Assembly: GCA_963693315.1 (NCBI GenBank)
Contig: OY856186.1
Coordinates: 230,081,146 to 230,145,145 of the forward strand
DNA length: 64,000 nucleotides
DNA from: Diogma glabrata
Lineage: Eukaryota; Arthropoda; Insecta; Diptera; Cylindrotomidae
Direction: 5' to 3'
The translations under genes were made by a program, and so were the position numbers. The notes below the pieces were generated by a model. The model did no database searches, was not told the DNA's origin, and saw only the letters and a list, made by a program, of their open reading frames with translations. This document shows, one piece after another, positions 22,101 to 31,469 of the stretch (position 1 is the stretch's first letter; every line of letters begins with the position of its first letter).

Positions 22101-22146
22101 TGACAATAATTTTTTTACGGAAATGGGGTGTAAGCCCTTCGCCCAA
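19120..22146 (-). pseudogene. RTE endonuclease-reverse transcriptase, one internal stop
   Basis: A frame of about 1008 codons is interrupted once, by TGA near 21835-21840 after YYCGHQN, with the same frame on both sides (21841-22146 and 19120-21804). The endonuclease shows GTWNVLSLRRPGDL, DIVALQELRWPGSG, VVGDFNAQIGR, NQIDHVMISKR and a final DTDHILV. The reverse transcriptase has GKSPGFDGIPAELL, LHKKGDRLKCANYRGIAL, LYVDFRQAYDSI, GVRQGDALPPVLFNLAL and the catalytic GYADDIVLLGRR. The C-terminus has IRWFGHVERAPLDRM and RRRGRPRQRWRDDI, standard for RTE-clade proteins often labelled 'craniofacial development protein 2-like'. A single stop suggests recent activity of the family. Confidence 0.9.
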
Positions 22147-22199
22147 CCCAAATTTTCGTGAATGGGTTCGTTCTGCAACCTAAGGTCACCAGAAACAAC

Positions 22200-22361
22200 C
22201 TTTTTACACGTTTATATAGCGAGCCGCTTGATCCAAGACAGACGCCCGCTGAAAACCGCCCCTTACATGGAGAACAGACGCTTTCTACACATTTATATAA
22301 CGAGCCGCTTGATCCAAGACAGACGCCCGCTCCAAGCCGCCCCTAACATGGAGAACAGACG
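22200..22361 (-). repeat. two 81-bp tandem units in the RTE 5' region
   Basis: GAGCCGCTTGATCCAAGACAGACGCCCGCT occurs at 22221 and 22302, with ACATGGAGAACAGACGCTT after each. The copies differ at few sites. They lie just upstream of the RTE frame on the minus strand, where duplicated 5' monomers could hold promoter activity. Confidence 0.8.
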
Positions 22362-22480
22362 CTTGAGTTGCATTGGTTTTATGGCGCCAATGACTCGCCA
22401 TGGTGCAGAATCATTGAGTATAAGCAGTATTTACTCTGCCCCTCTCAACTACACCAACTTAATTCTGTTAGCGTTACCCA

Positions 22481-24194
22481 GGTAGCACGGCGTGGACGTA
22501 GAATTTTGGATTTTCGCTACCCACATGTCTTACCTATAGGTCCTTAAAATATATTTAAGTGTTGTTTATATCTAAACACACTAAATTACACAAACGTTTT
22601 TGTTTTGAACTTAAAATACTGAAGAAAAAATGCTAACATTAAATTGTTGTAAATACAAAAAAAATTAATTTCTCAATAATGAAAACGAATTAAAAAATTT
22701 CAAATAAATATTATTAATCTACATTAAATATCTACAATACGTATATATGTACAATATATATTTTAATTTATAACTATTTTTCCAATTAAAATTTTCGTCA
22801 TTCAACACATAACTGATTAAAAGAAAATTCAATAAAAACCAAATTAAAATTATTTTTATTTATTCACATAAAATAGTTTTGTCCTTCGTTTAAATTTTAA
22901 TTACGAAAATTTTAATTTTGTAAATAAAAAACAAATTGTAAAATTTTTGTTGCATATTTTCAAGAATTTTCAAAATACTATCAATGTTTTTTACAAATAA
23001 AAAAAACGTTTCAAGACGAATTTAGATTAAGCAAAAAATGGAAATTTGTTGAGATTTTTTCTGTCTCAAATGGAATTTTCGTATAATATATAAATATATA
23101 TATTATATGACACAATCTAGCAAACGTGAATTTTACACACTGTCAATCATGTTAATACCATTAACACTTTCCCACTTATATCACGGAATAAATCAACTAT
23201 AAATCTACTGAAACCACTTTTTTGAAAATATTTAAACCAATAGTAATACACGTGTGTTCTTTTAAAATACAACAAAAACAAACAGTTCACGCAAAACTGA
23301 GCATTTTAAATTAAATAAAAATAACCGACTGACACACCAAAATCAATCAAATCAATCAAAAACAAAAGTTAAAAAATATAACGATCTCGCAACACCTAAT
23401 TATCTACCTCACCACGAAATTTAACAACAAAAATCTTAATACTCAAAAAATTGAAATATATTTTTTATTCGCCTGCATATTAAAGAGTTACTTTATTACT
23501 GTGATTTGCGGCTTTAAAGTATCACTTTTCAACTATTTATTTTGTTGTCATAGCTACGTCCAAAAAAGTAAAAAGCATTTGTATTTGTTTAAATTCTATG
23601 AAAAATAAAAATTTTTATCAAAGCAACCCTTAAATTCAAAATTTCATTGTCCAATTAAAATAGTTGTTATCATTTGTTGTCATAGCTACACAATACATTG
23701 GAAAAAATAATATATATTTTGTCAAATGTTACTTGTTCCACATATTTTTATTTTAAAATTTATGAAAATTTATAATTTTAATTTAGAATAAACCAATTTT
23801 CTTAAAATATTTTGCTTGCGGCGAATAAAAAATAGTATATGATGCACGGACGTAAGCTATTTTGGACTTAATGTGGGTGCTCCACATCCGTCCAAAATCT
23901 TTAGCTTTACGTCCTAGCATCATAATGTACTATTTTTGTTACTTTCGATATTTTTACTTTGAACTAAAAAAAAGTTGTTAGATTAAAAAAAAATACATTC
24001 TAACCGTTTTCATGGTCGGGAAAATCTAAACTTTTCAAGGAAATCAACGCAAAGTAACAACTATATGCAAAAGAAAAAAAAACGATAAATTATGGTTATA
24101 ATAGTATATTGTATTCTTATATAGTAATTTTATTATAAATATATTGGGAATAGAGCCTATTAAAAACAAATTAATTATTTTAAATTAAAATGTA
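22481..24194. other. AT-rich non-coding stretch
   Basis: Contains a hairpin at 23828-23937 and no recognisable coding sequence. Composition is strongly AT-rich with homopolymer runs. Confidence 0.5.
23828..23937. repeat. 110-bp imperfect hairpin
   Basis: The left arm (ATAGTATATGATGCACGGACGTAAGC..TTTTGGAC..AATGTGG) is the inverse of the right arm (CCACATCCGTCCAAAA..GCTTTACGTCC..TAGCATCATAATGTACTAT) with a TGCTC-like loop at about 23880. It could be a fold-back MITE or a transcribed hairpin. Confidence 0.6.
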
Positions 24195-24240
24195 TATTTT
24201 ACGTTTCGGCAAACATCCTTTGCCATTTTCAAAAAAAAAA
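24195..24240 (-). ncRNA. degenerate hammerhead-ribozyme-like motif
   Basis: On the minus strand TTGAAAA (a damaged CUGANGA) is followed by T, then a 6-bp stem II GGCAAA-GGATG-TTTGCC, GAAA, and CGTA. This is the element order of the hammerheads at 25491 and 27552. Two core positions are wrong, so it should not cleave. It may mark an old Penelope-like end. Confidence 0.35.
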
Positions 24241-24342
24241 TTTTTTTTTTTAACAAACAACATCAACAACATTCGTTGAAGAAAAAATTATATATGGGAT
24301 ATATAAAGTTACTAGCAGGACCCGGCGTGCTTTGCTACGCTT

Positions 24343-24970
24343 ATATATGGGCTATTATTTTGAAAACGTACATTTTTTTGTTGATTTTTAAATTTTTGAT
24401 TTTTAAAAAATCTGAAATTTTGATATATTGTTGGTATTGACGAAAGGAAAAAAGTGATTTCTGCTTTTATTTTTTGTGTACTCTGAATCAGAGTTATGCG
24501 CGGTTGAATTTTTGAGGCTTTTTCACGTAGTTTTGGTAATGGTGGCAATGTTTTGTGAATAGGTGCCACAAATTTCATCCGACTTATGTATATATTTGCA
24601 AGTAAAAAGGAAAATAATTGAATAATTGAAATAAGTAAGTTTAAAATTAATAACTTTTCTCTTTTCCGCTAGGCGGTGCGTAAAACCTTGGTTTACTTCA
24701 AAGCTCATATCTCAAAAAGTCCCTTTTTTTTTTGTTTTTCACAAATTTTAAAGTAAACATATGCAGCTATGAAATTGAGAAATAAAAAGTCAGCAATTCA
24801 ATATGGATTTTTTTTACGATTTTTTAAAGTTTGGTATATGAAAAATTCACATGTGTTTTTTTATTAAGTTAATAATCCTGTACTAAATGTGGATCTAATA
24901 GATTAAACATTTCATATTTTAACACCTGCAATAAATTTGAACCATTTTCTGTGTATTTCTGATTGAGAAA
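24343..24970 (+). repeat. left ~620-bp TIR
   Basis: Inverse of 29235-29858. It includes CTCTTTTCCGCTAGGCGG and CCGACTTATGTATATATTTGC. An extra GC-richer stretch (CCCGGCGTGCTTTGCTACGC, 24322-24341) lies just outside the shared part on this side only. Confidence 0.8.
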
Positions 24971-25490
24971 CAGGTTTTTATTCAGAATAAGAATTGGAGA
25001 TCCCAATGATCGAAGATTTTGTTATAATTTCAACATCACCAACACTATCATTAGAAAAAAACATTAAAAAATATTTTTTCTATAAACATTATAATTTAAT
25101 CAATATTATATAAATTAATACATTAAAAAATTAATTTATGTAATTCTTTTTGCCTTTAATTGAAATATTTATGATTATCAGAAAAAGAAAACATTTTGGC
25201 AATTATTTTATCGGGTGTAGTGTTATCCGGTAAAAAACAGTGGAATCCTTGAGTTCCACTTATGGTTTTAATGTCCGAAAACCGCATCGAAAGAAATTGC
25301 TCCTGTAATTCGATATCTCCTGAAGACACATATGAAAACTTCATAACGTGGTTGACATGGCTAAATATATAATTTACATAAATGTAAAAAATATATATTA
25401 TGGAATTGGTCTCCAAGTTGGTTATTAATTAAATAATTATTAAATTTGTTGATTTAATAAAAATGTTTTATTTTTCTAACAACTTTTATA

Positions 25491-25553
25491 AAATATAAAA
25501 ATCAGACCGGTTTCAGATATATATATCTATCATCAGTGAAATTTTTTATATTT
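25491..25553 (-). ncRNA. hammerhead ribozyme (Penelope-associated), minus copy
   Basis: Inverse copy of the motif at 27552-27614. Core CTGATGA at 25536-25530, stem II AGATA-TATA-TATCT, GAAA at 25514-25511, stem III CCGG, and predicted cleavage after the C at 25505. Stem I has an inner CA/TG pair and an 11-bp outer helix (AAATATAAAAA at 25553-25543 with TTTTTATATTT at 25501-25491). All conserved core positions are present. Confidence 0.8.
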
Positions 25554-25688
25554 ATGACAATATTATTTGAAAATTTGTTTGTTTCAAAAAATATGCATAC
25601 TAAATTAAACATAAAAAGTTTTTTAAAAATAAAAATTGAAAAGATTAAAATTGTAAAATATGATAAGAACAAAAAATGAAGAAAAATA

Positions 25689-26786
25689 TTAATTTATAAT
25701 TAAATTGTACAAAATATTAGAACAAAATGATAGTTGTTCATTCAAAATTAAAAATGGTGACTTCTTAGTAGCTTTATATATTTCAAACTCTTCCATTGAA
25801 TCCATGAGAGGACCTTTGTTACAAAAATGTAAAACTTCAAAATTATTTTCAAAACTTGTATATGAATGATTTTCATCGACTAGATGTTGAGCAAAAATAG
25901 ATTTTATATTTTGAATGCTTTTTCGTTTAGGTAAATGTTCTAAAAATCTGGTAATGAATTTTCTACCTGTTTGGCCAATATAAAATTTATCACAGGAATC
26001 ACAATTTATTTGATAAATGCCAGTGCATTCTTCTAGTTTAGGTTTTTCTTTGAATTTGAAGTTTTTATATAGACTGTTTATTGTTTTGAAAGAAATTTTA
26101 AATTTATATTTTTTAAATTGATTAACAATTATGTTGGGTAGTAAATTAGTGTAATTTATAGAAATATATTTTACATCTGTATTAGTATTCAAACTGTTTA
26201 TAGAACTATTGTTATTTATTCTTTTTGAATTTCGACTTAATATTTTATCAATAATATTTGGGTTGTATCCGTTATTAATAGCAATAAATTTGATTGTGTT
26301 TAATTCATTCTGGAAATTTAAATGATTCATTGGAATAGTAAGTAATCTATTTATAAATGAATTATAAGCTGACATTTTTTGAGAATATGGATGGTGTGAG
26401 CTAGAGTTAATTGTAATATCAGTTGTAGTAGGTTTTCTATAAATTTTAAACTCAAAATTGTTATTATTCTTTGATATGGTTAAATCCAAAAAGTTTAACA
26501 TGTTGTCTTTTTCAATTTCAAGAGTAAATTGTATCTTTTTGTTAATTTTATTCAAATAATTTTTGAAAATTTCAATTTGCCGTGAAGTTCCATTAAATAA
26601 TAAAAATATGTCATCAACGTATCTTGAATATGAAATAATCAAATTTTGATATTTATTTAAGTTAGAAAAAATAAATTTATTTTCAAAATAGTTAAGGTAT
26701 ATATTGGCTAATAATCCACTTAATGGTGAACCCATTGCAAGTCCTTCTTCTTGACTAAAAAATTGTTTGTTGAAAGTAAAATAATA
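25689..26786 (-). pseudogene. Penelope-like reverse transcriptase plus GIY-YIG, 5'-truncated
   Basis: The open frame extends from about 26786 to a stop at 25689. It starts in the RT fingers/palm with SQEEGLAMGSPLSGLLANIY, has the catalytic YVDDIFLLFNG, and the RT thumb. It ends in a GIY-YIG endonuclease: GIYQINCDSCDKFYIGQTGR, with a downstream E in MEEFEIYKATK. RT followed by a C-terminal GIY-YIG domain defines Penelope-like retroelements. The N-terminal half of the RT is missing. No stops interrupt the visible part, so it is young. The protein would copy RNA and cut DNA if complete. Confidence 0.9.
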
Positions 26787-26791
26787 AATTT

Positions 26792-27416
26792 CCAGAATGA
26801 ATTAAACACAATCAAATTTATTGCTATTAATAACGGATACAACCCAAATATTATTGATAAAATATTAAGTCGAAATTCAAAAAGAATAAATAACAATAGT
26901 TCTATAAACAGATTGAATACTAATACAGATGTAAAATATATTTCTATAAATTACACTAATTTACTACCCAACATAATTGTTAATCAATTTAAAAAATATA
27001 AATTTAAAATTTCTTTCAAAACAATAAACAGTCTATATAAAAACTTCAAATTCAAAGAAAAACCTAAACTAGAAGAATGCACTGGCATTTATCAAATAAA
27101 TTGTGATTCCTGTGATAAATTTTATATTGGCCAAACAGGTAGAAAATTCATTACCAGATTTTTAGAACATTTACCTAAACGAAAAAGCATTCAAAATATA
27201 AAATCTATTTTTGCTCAAAATCTAGTCGATGAAAATCATTCATATACAAGTTTTGAAAATAATTTTGAAGTTTTACATTTTTGTAACAAAGGTCCTCTCA
27301 TGGATTCAATGGAAGAGTTTGAAATATATAAAGCTACTAAGAAGTCACCATTTTTAATTTTGAATGAACAACTATCATTTTGTTCTAATATTTTGTACAA
27401 TTTAATTATAAATTAA
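26792..27416 (+). pseudogene. second Penelope C-terminal copy in opposite orientation
   Basis: From FQNELNTIKFIAINNG onward it matches the minus-strand protein almost exactly to the common stop; the visible differences are a few residues (e.g. SINRL for SINSL, FAQNL for FAQHL). It includes the whole GIY-YIG domain but no RT palm. The nominal start at 26751 lies in sequence shared with the other orientation and is unlikely to be real. Confidence 0.85.
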
Positions 27417-27551
27417 TATTTTTCTTCATTTTTTGTTCTTATCATATTTTACAATTTTAATCTTTTCAATTTTTATTTTTAAAAAACTTTTTATGTTTAA
27501 TTTAGTATGCATATTTTTTGAAACAAACAAATTTTCAAATAATATTGTCAT

Positions 27552-27614
27552 AAATATAAAAAATTTCACTGATGATAGATATATATATCTGAAACCGGTC
27601 TGATTTTTATATTT
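27552..27614 (+). ncRNA. hammerhead ribozyme (Penelope-associated), plus copy
   Basis: The order is AAATATAAAAA (stem I, 27552-27562), ATTT, CA, core CTGATGA (27569-27575), T, stem II AGATA-TATA-TATCT (27577-27590), GAAA (27591-27594), CCGG, TC with cleavage predicted after 27600, then TG, A and TTTTTATATTT (27604-27614) closing an 11-bp stem I. Stem III is only A-CC/GG-U with no loop, and ACCGGT is self-complementary, so two molecules could pair here. Hammerheads in Penelope-like elements are known. Position just downstream of the GIY-YIG stop fits that class. Confidence 0.85.
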
Positions 27615-29234
27615 TATAAAAGTTGTTAGAAAAATAAAACATTTTTATTAAATCAACAAATTTAATAATTATTTAAATAACGTGGTTGGTTTTTTTCGAC
27701 CAAATTTCCGCCCATTCAAATAATTCCCTTGCTGTTGATATTTTTTCTCTTTTAAGCGAAGCTCTCCGGGCTTCTCTTTTAAGTGTTCCTCCAATCTCAT
27801 CGGATGGACCCTTTCCGTGGGCAGTTGCAAAGAAATGCCATTCTTCAGGTATTTTAAAATCATCAATATGTTTGCAGAGATTTATGAAATTCTTCTTATT
27901 TTTATATTGAGCTGCTGAACCATCAGTAAAATATAAAATTTTTTTGATACTTGTATATATTTCTTGCTGTTTTTCAATAAATTCAATACACCTTTCCTGG
28001 TATTTATGAACTGCAACTGTGTTATGCATTAAATGATCAGATATAATGACAAAAGATAAGACCTCTAGTTTATCATTACATGATTTGTAGTAAATTACGA
28101 TTGGGTGGATTGTGGCTTGAACTTTATTGAACTTTATTGTGCAGCTTCTATCTCATTCTGCGTTATCATTGAGTATCCTGGATACGTTGATTTGACCAAA
28201 ATTTACGTGGTAGAATTGTCATCAAAAACACTTGTTTTGATTTAGAGCTGGCATCTTTAAATTCCTTTTTAAGGTTCATAAGCCATGATGTATATTCTCA
28301 TTCCTCGTTTGGTGATAACACTTTAACTGAATCTACTTGAAATATTCTTTGACTTATTGCCGATGTGACACTTGCAATTTTTTTATAACTTCCTGTTGTA
28401 ATATGTTTTTGTTTGATAGGAGATTCGGCTAACCTTCCAAGAACATTGTTAATATATTCTAAAGTGTCATTAAGTAGTTCAAGAACTGGTGGAGATATAG
28501 TATCAACCGAAACTGGTGATGGATCTAAAGATGCTGGAGGTATTTGAATATTTTCGTTCGTTGGAACATTTTCAACATCCTGATTTATAGAAATAACTTC
28601 ACTATCGGTAGTTTCCGAACATGAAAGCTGCTGTAAAAAATATTAGTTGCATATGAATTTTTATTCATTTTAATAAAAAATTAAATTTACCTTATTTTTA
28701 TAGATATAAGTGCCACATGTTTCACATATAAACTGGTCATCACGCGAAGTGAAATTTAAGGTCGCAGCTTTTTGAATAACAGCTGGTGTGACCAGTTTCA
28801 CATTTTTTGATGTCCGCTTATGATTTTTGAGACCGTACAAGTTACAGCACAATTTGAAAGGCATTTCTATTATGTATTATCTTTTCTAAACGTTATGTCT
28901 TCTAAATATTTTTGAATATACTTGCTAAAGGGCAATCACATCAATATATATACCTTTTAAATAGTTTTGACATAGGTAAAATCAGGTAAAATTAGGTAGG
29001 TACAATTTAATATATTTTGATTGGATGCAAGCATAATTTGTGCCAAAAACCGTTTGTGGGCGTCATTAGAAATTTTAAATGTTAAAATTCTGAGTCTCTA
29101 ATCAGATTTTAATTAGTAAAAAGGGGCTGAATTGACATTTTTTAAAATGAATAAACATTTTACAGACCCTTTTAATAATTTAAATTCCTTTATTTTACCA
29201 CTTAACTTAAATTAATTTTTAATAAGTTTTTAAC

Positions 29235-29858
29235 CATTTAACCGCACAGAAAATGGTTCAAATTTATTGCAGATGTTAAAATATGAAATGTTTAATTTAT
29301 TAGATCCACATTTAGTACAGGATTATTAACTTAATAAAAAAACACATGTGAATTTTTCATATTCCAAACTTTAAAAACTCGTAAGAAAAAATCCATATTG
29401 AAATGCTGACTTTTTATTTCTTAATTTCATAGCTGCATATGTTTACTTTAAAATTTGTGAAAAACAAAAAAAAAAAAGGGGACTTTTTGAGATATGAGCT
29501 TTGAAGTAACTAAGGTTTTGCGCGCCGCCTAGCGGAAAAGAGAAAAGTTATTAATTTTAAACTTATTTGTTTCAATTATTCAATTATTTTCCTTTTTACT
29601 TGCAAAAATATACGTAAGTCGGATGAAATTTGTGGCACCTATTCACAAAACATTGACACCATTACCAAAACTACGTGAAAAAGCCTCAAAAATTCAACCG
29701 CGCATAACTCCGATTCAGAGTACACAAAAAATAAAAGCAGAAATCGCTTTTTCCTTTCGTCAATGCCAACAATATATCAAAATTTCAGATTTTTAAAAAA
29801 TAGTTGTTTTTTTTTTCGATGTACGTTTTCAAAATAATAACCCATATATAAAAATATG
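29235..29858 (-). repeat. right ~620-bp TIR
   Basis: Inverse of 24343-24970. Differences include GCGCGCCGCCTAGCGG here versus the inverse of CCGCTAGGCGGTGCG on the left, and small indels in the poly-A/T runs. Confidence 0.8.
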
Positions 29859-31269
29859 ATTATTTAATATTATTAAAGACTTATTTATGCATTATAAATT
29901 AATTTTTACGCCAATCGATGAAATTTGTATAAAAAAGTCAACACACAAAACATAAAACAAAACTGCGATTTTGACAGTAACTATGTATATTGTCAGATTC
30001 ACAATATTGTGTTGAATATTTACCAAATTGGTGTTACATAATACGAAATTCAGAATATTGTGTGAATTTACAATATTGTGATGACATTCATGTGTTCGGG
30101 ATGTGTTCGGGATATGTGTGATCGTCATGCTATTCCCCCAGCATGACGATCACACATATACTATAACCATTCCAACCTTTTGGATTTTGATTTGTTATAA
30201 TATACTATTTCAATGGTATATATATATATACAGTACAAGAAATTGTTTTAACCAAAGCCAAAACTAATTAATTTTAACCAAATCTAAACTCTTTTATATT
30301 GTAATATATAAAATTATTTAAAAAAGTAAAACTTTTGTTTATACTAGAACCGTCCAGGAGCCGAAATTATGCTATTGTAAGTAAAAATCGTAAATAAACT
30401 CCCAACAAAATAACTACAACAAACAAAATAATCGATAAATACCACCAAAAACACACCTGCACATTTCCCCCTTTTTTCTCACAAAAATCATTGAAATTCC
30501 AAAAAAATGTGTTTCGGCACATCTACTGCTCCAGAGGCCCTATTCCCGAACACATATTTGTCAATCGTCAATATTGTCAATTTCACCAAAATACTTAACA
30601 ACTTTGTATAAAAATTGTAATACAAAATTATTGTTCCCTAGATACAAACCTTAGTTACAAAATCATAACAAATTATTACAAAATTATAACAGATTTTTTG
30701 TACTAAATTCGAAATAAAACAATCAAATGTCGTTGTTAGCAACTTTTTTGACAACTAGTTTTTTAATCTTAAAACATGCAAAATAAAATAAAAATATATT
30801 TGAGCAATTTCACGCAAGTTCAGCAAATTTTTGGGAAATTTTGACTTGACCCCTTTTAATTTTGATTATTTTTTGTTTATGGATAGTCTTTCATAAATAA
30901 AAAAGGCTAGTTCTCTTAGAATTTTTTTTTTCGACCAGGGGTCTTCACAAGTTGCCCCTCAATTTTTTGTCATTTTGTGATGTGAGTGCATTTTGACGAG
31001 CGATTGTAGAAAAACTACTGAATCGATTTTCATAAATGATATGTCGTTGAATAGGTATTAAAACAAAGTTTTTAAAAATGTACACTGTTAATTTTTTGAA
31101 ATAATTTTTAACGGTGTAACATAAGAAAAAAACAGTGTAATTGAAAAAAAGATGGCATAGCCTTTTTTGTGAAAGTTTGGGACCTGCGTTATTTTTTGTT
31201 TTAAAGATAAAATTCGTTGTGCATATGACTGTCGGGAATCAGTTTTTTTTGTTCTGAAGGAAAATTATA
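29859..31269. other. non-coding AT-rich stretch up to the gap
   Basis: Contains the hairpin at 30112-30159 and several 'CAATATTGTG' words near 30000-30080. No Pde8 exon or other gene is recognisable here, although the missing Pde8 3' exons would be expected on this side. Confidence 0.5.
30112..30159. repeat. perfect 20-bp hairpin, 8-nt loop
   Basis: ATATGTGTGATCGTCATGCT and its exact complement are separated by ATTCCCCC. A GTGTTCGGGAT duplication lies just upstream. Its role is unknown; it could be a solo palindromic end of a repeat. Confidence 0.8.
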
Positions 31270-31469
31270 NNNNNNNNNNNNNNNNNNNNNNNNNNNNNNN
31301 NNNNNNNNNNNNNNNNNNNNNNNNNNNNNNNNNNNNNNNNNNNNNNNNNNNNNNNNNNNNNNNNNNNNNNNNNNNNNNNNNNNNNNNNNNNNNNNNNNNN
31401 NNNNNNNNNNNNNNNNNNNNNNNNNNNNNNNNNNNNNNNNNNNNNNNNNNNNNNNNNNNNNNNNNNNNN
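31270..31469. other. assembly gap (200 N)
   Basis: Exactly 200 undetermined bases, probably a placeholder length. It abuts the heptamer satellite directly, so the array's true left end and length are unknown. Confidence 0.99.

Larger units (their letters stand above)
19100..22480 (-). mobile_element. RTE-type non-LTR retrotransposon, nearly full length
   Basis: On the minus strand: a 5' region with two 81-bp tandem units (22361-22200), one long coding frame (22146-19120) with endonuclease and reverse transcriptase, and almost immediately a 3' tail of (GA)n (CT run at 19100-19114 on the plus strand). A second copy at 62401-64000 ends in the same GA tail, so the short GA microsatellite is the natural 3' terminus. 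The 5' end is not exactly defined; recognisable element sequence stops near 22480. Confidence 0.85.
25355..27676. mobile_element. Penelope-like element insertion, inverted twin arrangement
   Basis: A 12-bp target duplication ATAACGTGGTTG flanks it (25343-25354 and 27677-27688). Removing the insert and one copy rejoins the host ORF across KKTNHV and MKFSY. Inside, 25431-26318 (minus) and about 26792-27676 (plus) are near-identical inverted halves containing the Penelope C-terminus, its 3' untranslated region and a hammerhead motif. The central 470 bp carry more RT sequence in minus orientation only. One end has ~75 bp outside the inverted repeat, like the end extensions of Penelope elements. 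Such partial inverted or tandem copies are a known habit of this class. Confidence 0.9.
25156..28864 (-). pseudogene. spliced element-encoded protein of unknown function
   Basis: Exon 1 (28864-28692) starts MPFKLCCNLYGLKNHKR and has a CxxC pair (FICETCGTYIYKNK) before a GT donor. Exon 2 begins near 28637 after an AG and encodes LNDTLEYINNVLGRLAESP and IKQKHITTGSYKKIASVTS, then hits an in-frame TGA at 28300-28298. After frameshifts it continues at 28029 with ILYFTDGSAAQYKNKKNFIN, WHFFATAHGKGPSDEIGGTL and EIWSKKTNHV. The last part lies beyond the Penelope insertion, at 25342-25156 (MKFSYVSSGDIELQEQFL). The HFFAT-HGKGPSDEIGGTLKR block recurs in transposon-linked proteins of invertebrates, and DGSAAQYKNK could hold an acidic catalytic residue. 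That suggests a DDE-type transposase, which is inference only. Confidence 0.6.
24343..29858 (-). mobile_element. 5.5-kb element with ~620-bp terminal inverted repeats
   Basis: 24343-24970 and 29235-29858 are inverted copies with scattered differences, sharing TATATGGG(C/G)TATTATTTTGAAAACGTACAT at the outer ends and GAACCATTTTCTGTG at the inner ends. Between them is a spliced minus-strand gene (25156-28864) that is itself broken by a Penelope-like insertion (25355-27676). Without that insertion the element would be about 3.2 kb. The family is not identified, and the target duplication is unclear because outer flanks are AT-rich. Confidence 0.75.

Noticed and set aside
24312..24578. 88-codon minus ORF in the left TIR
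   Set aside because: The other TIR copy does not keep it as one frame, and the product has no motif; it is TIR sequence read by chance.
26751..26791. Methionine start of the plus-strand Penelope ORF
   Set aside because: The first codons lie in sequence belonging to the opposite-orientation copy; similarity to the Penelope protein begins only at about 26792.
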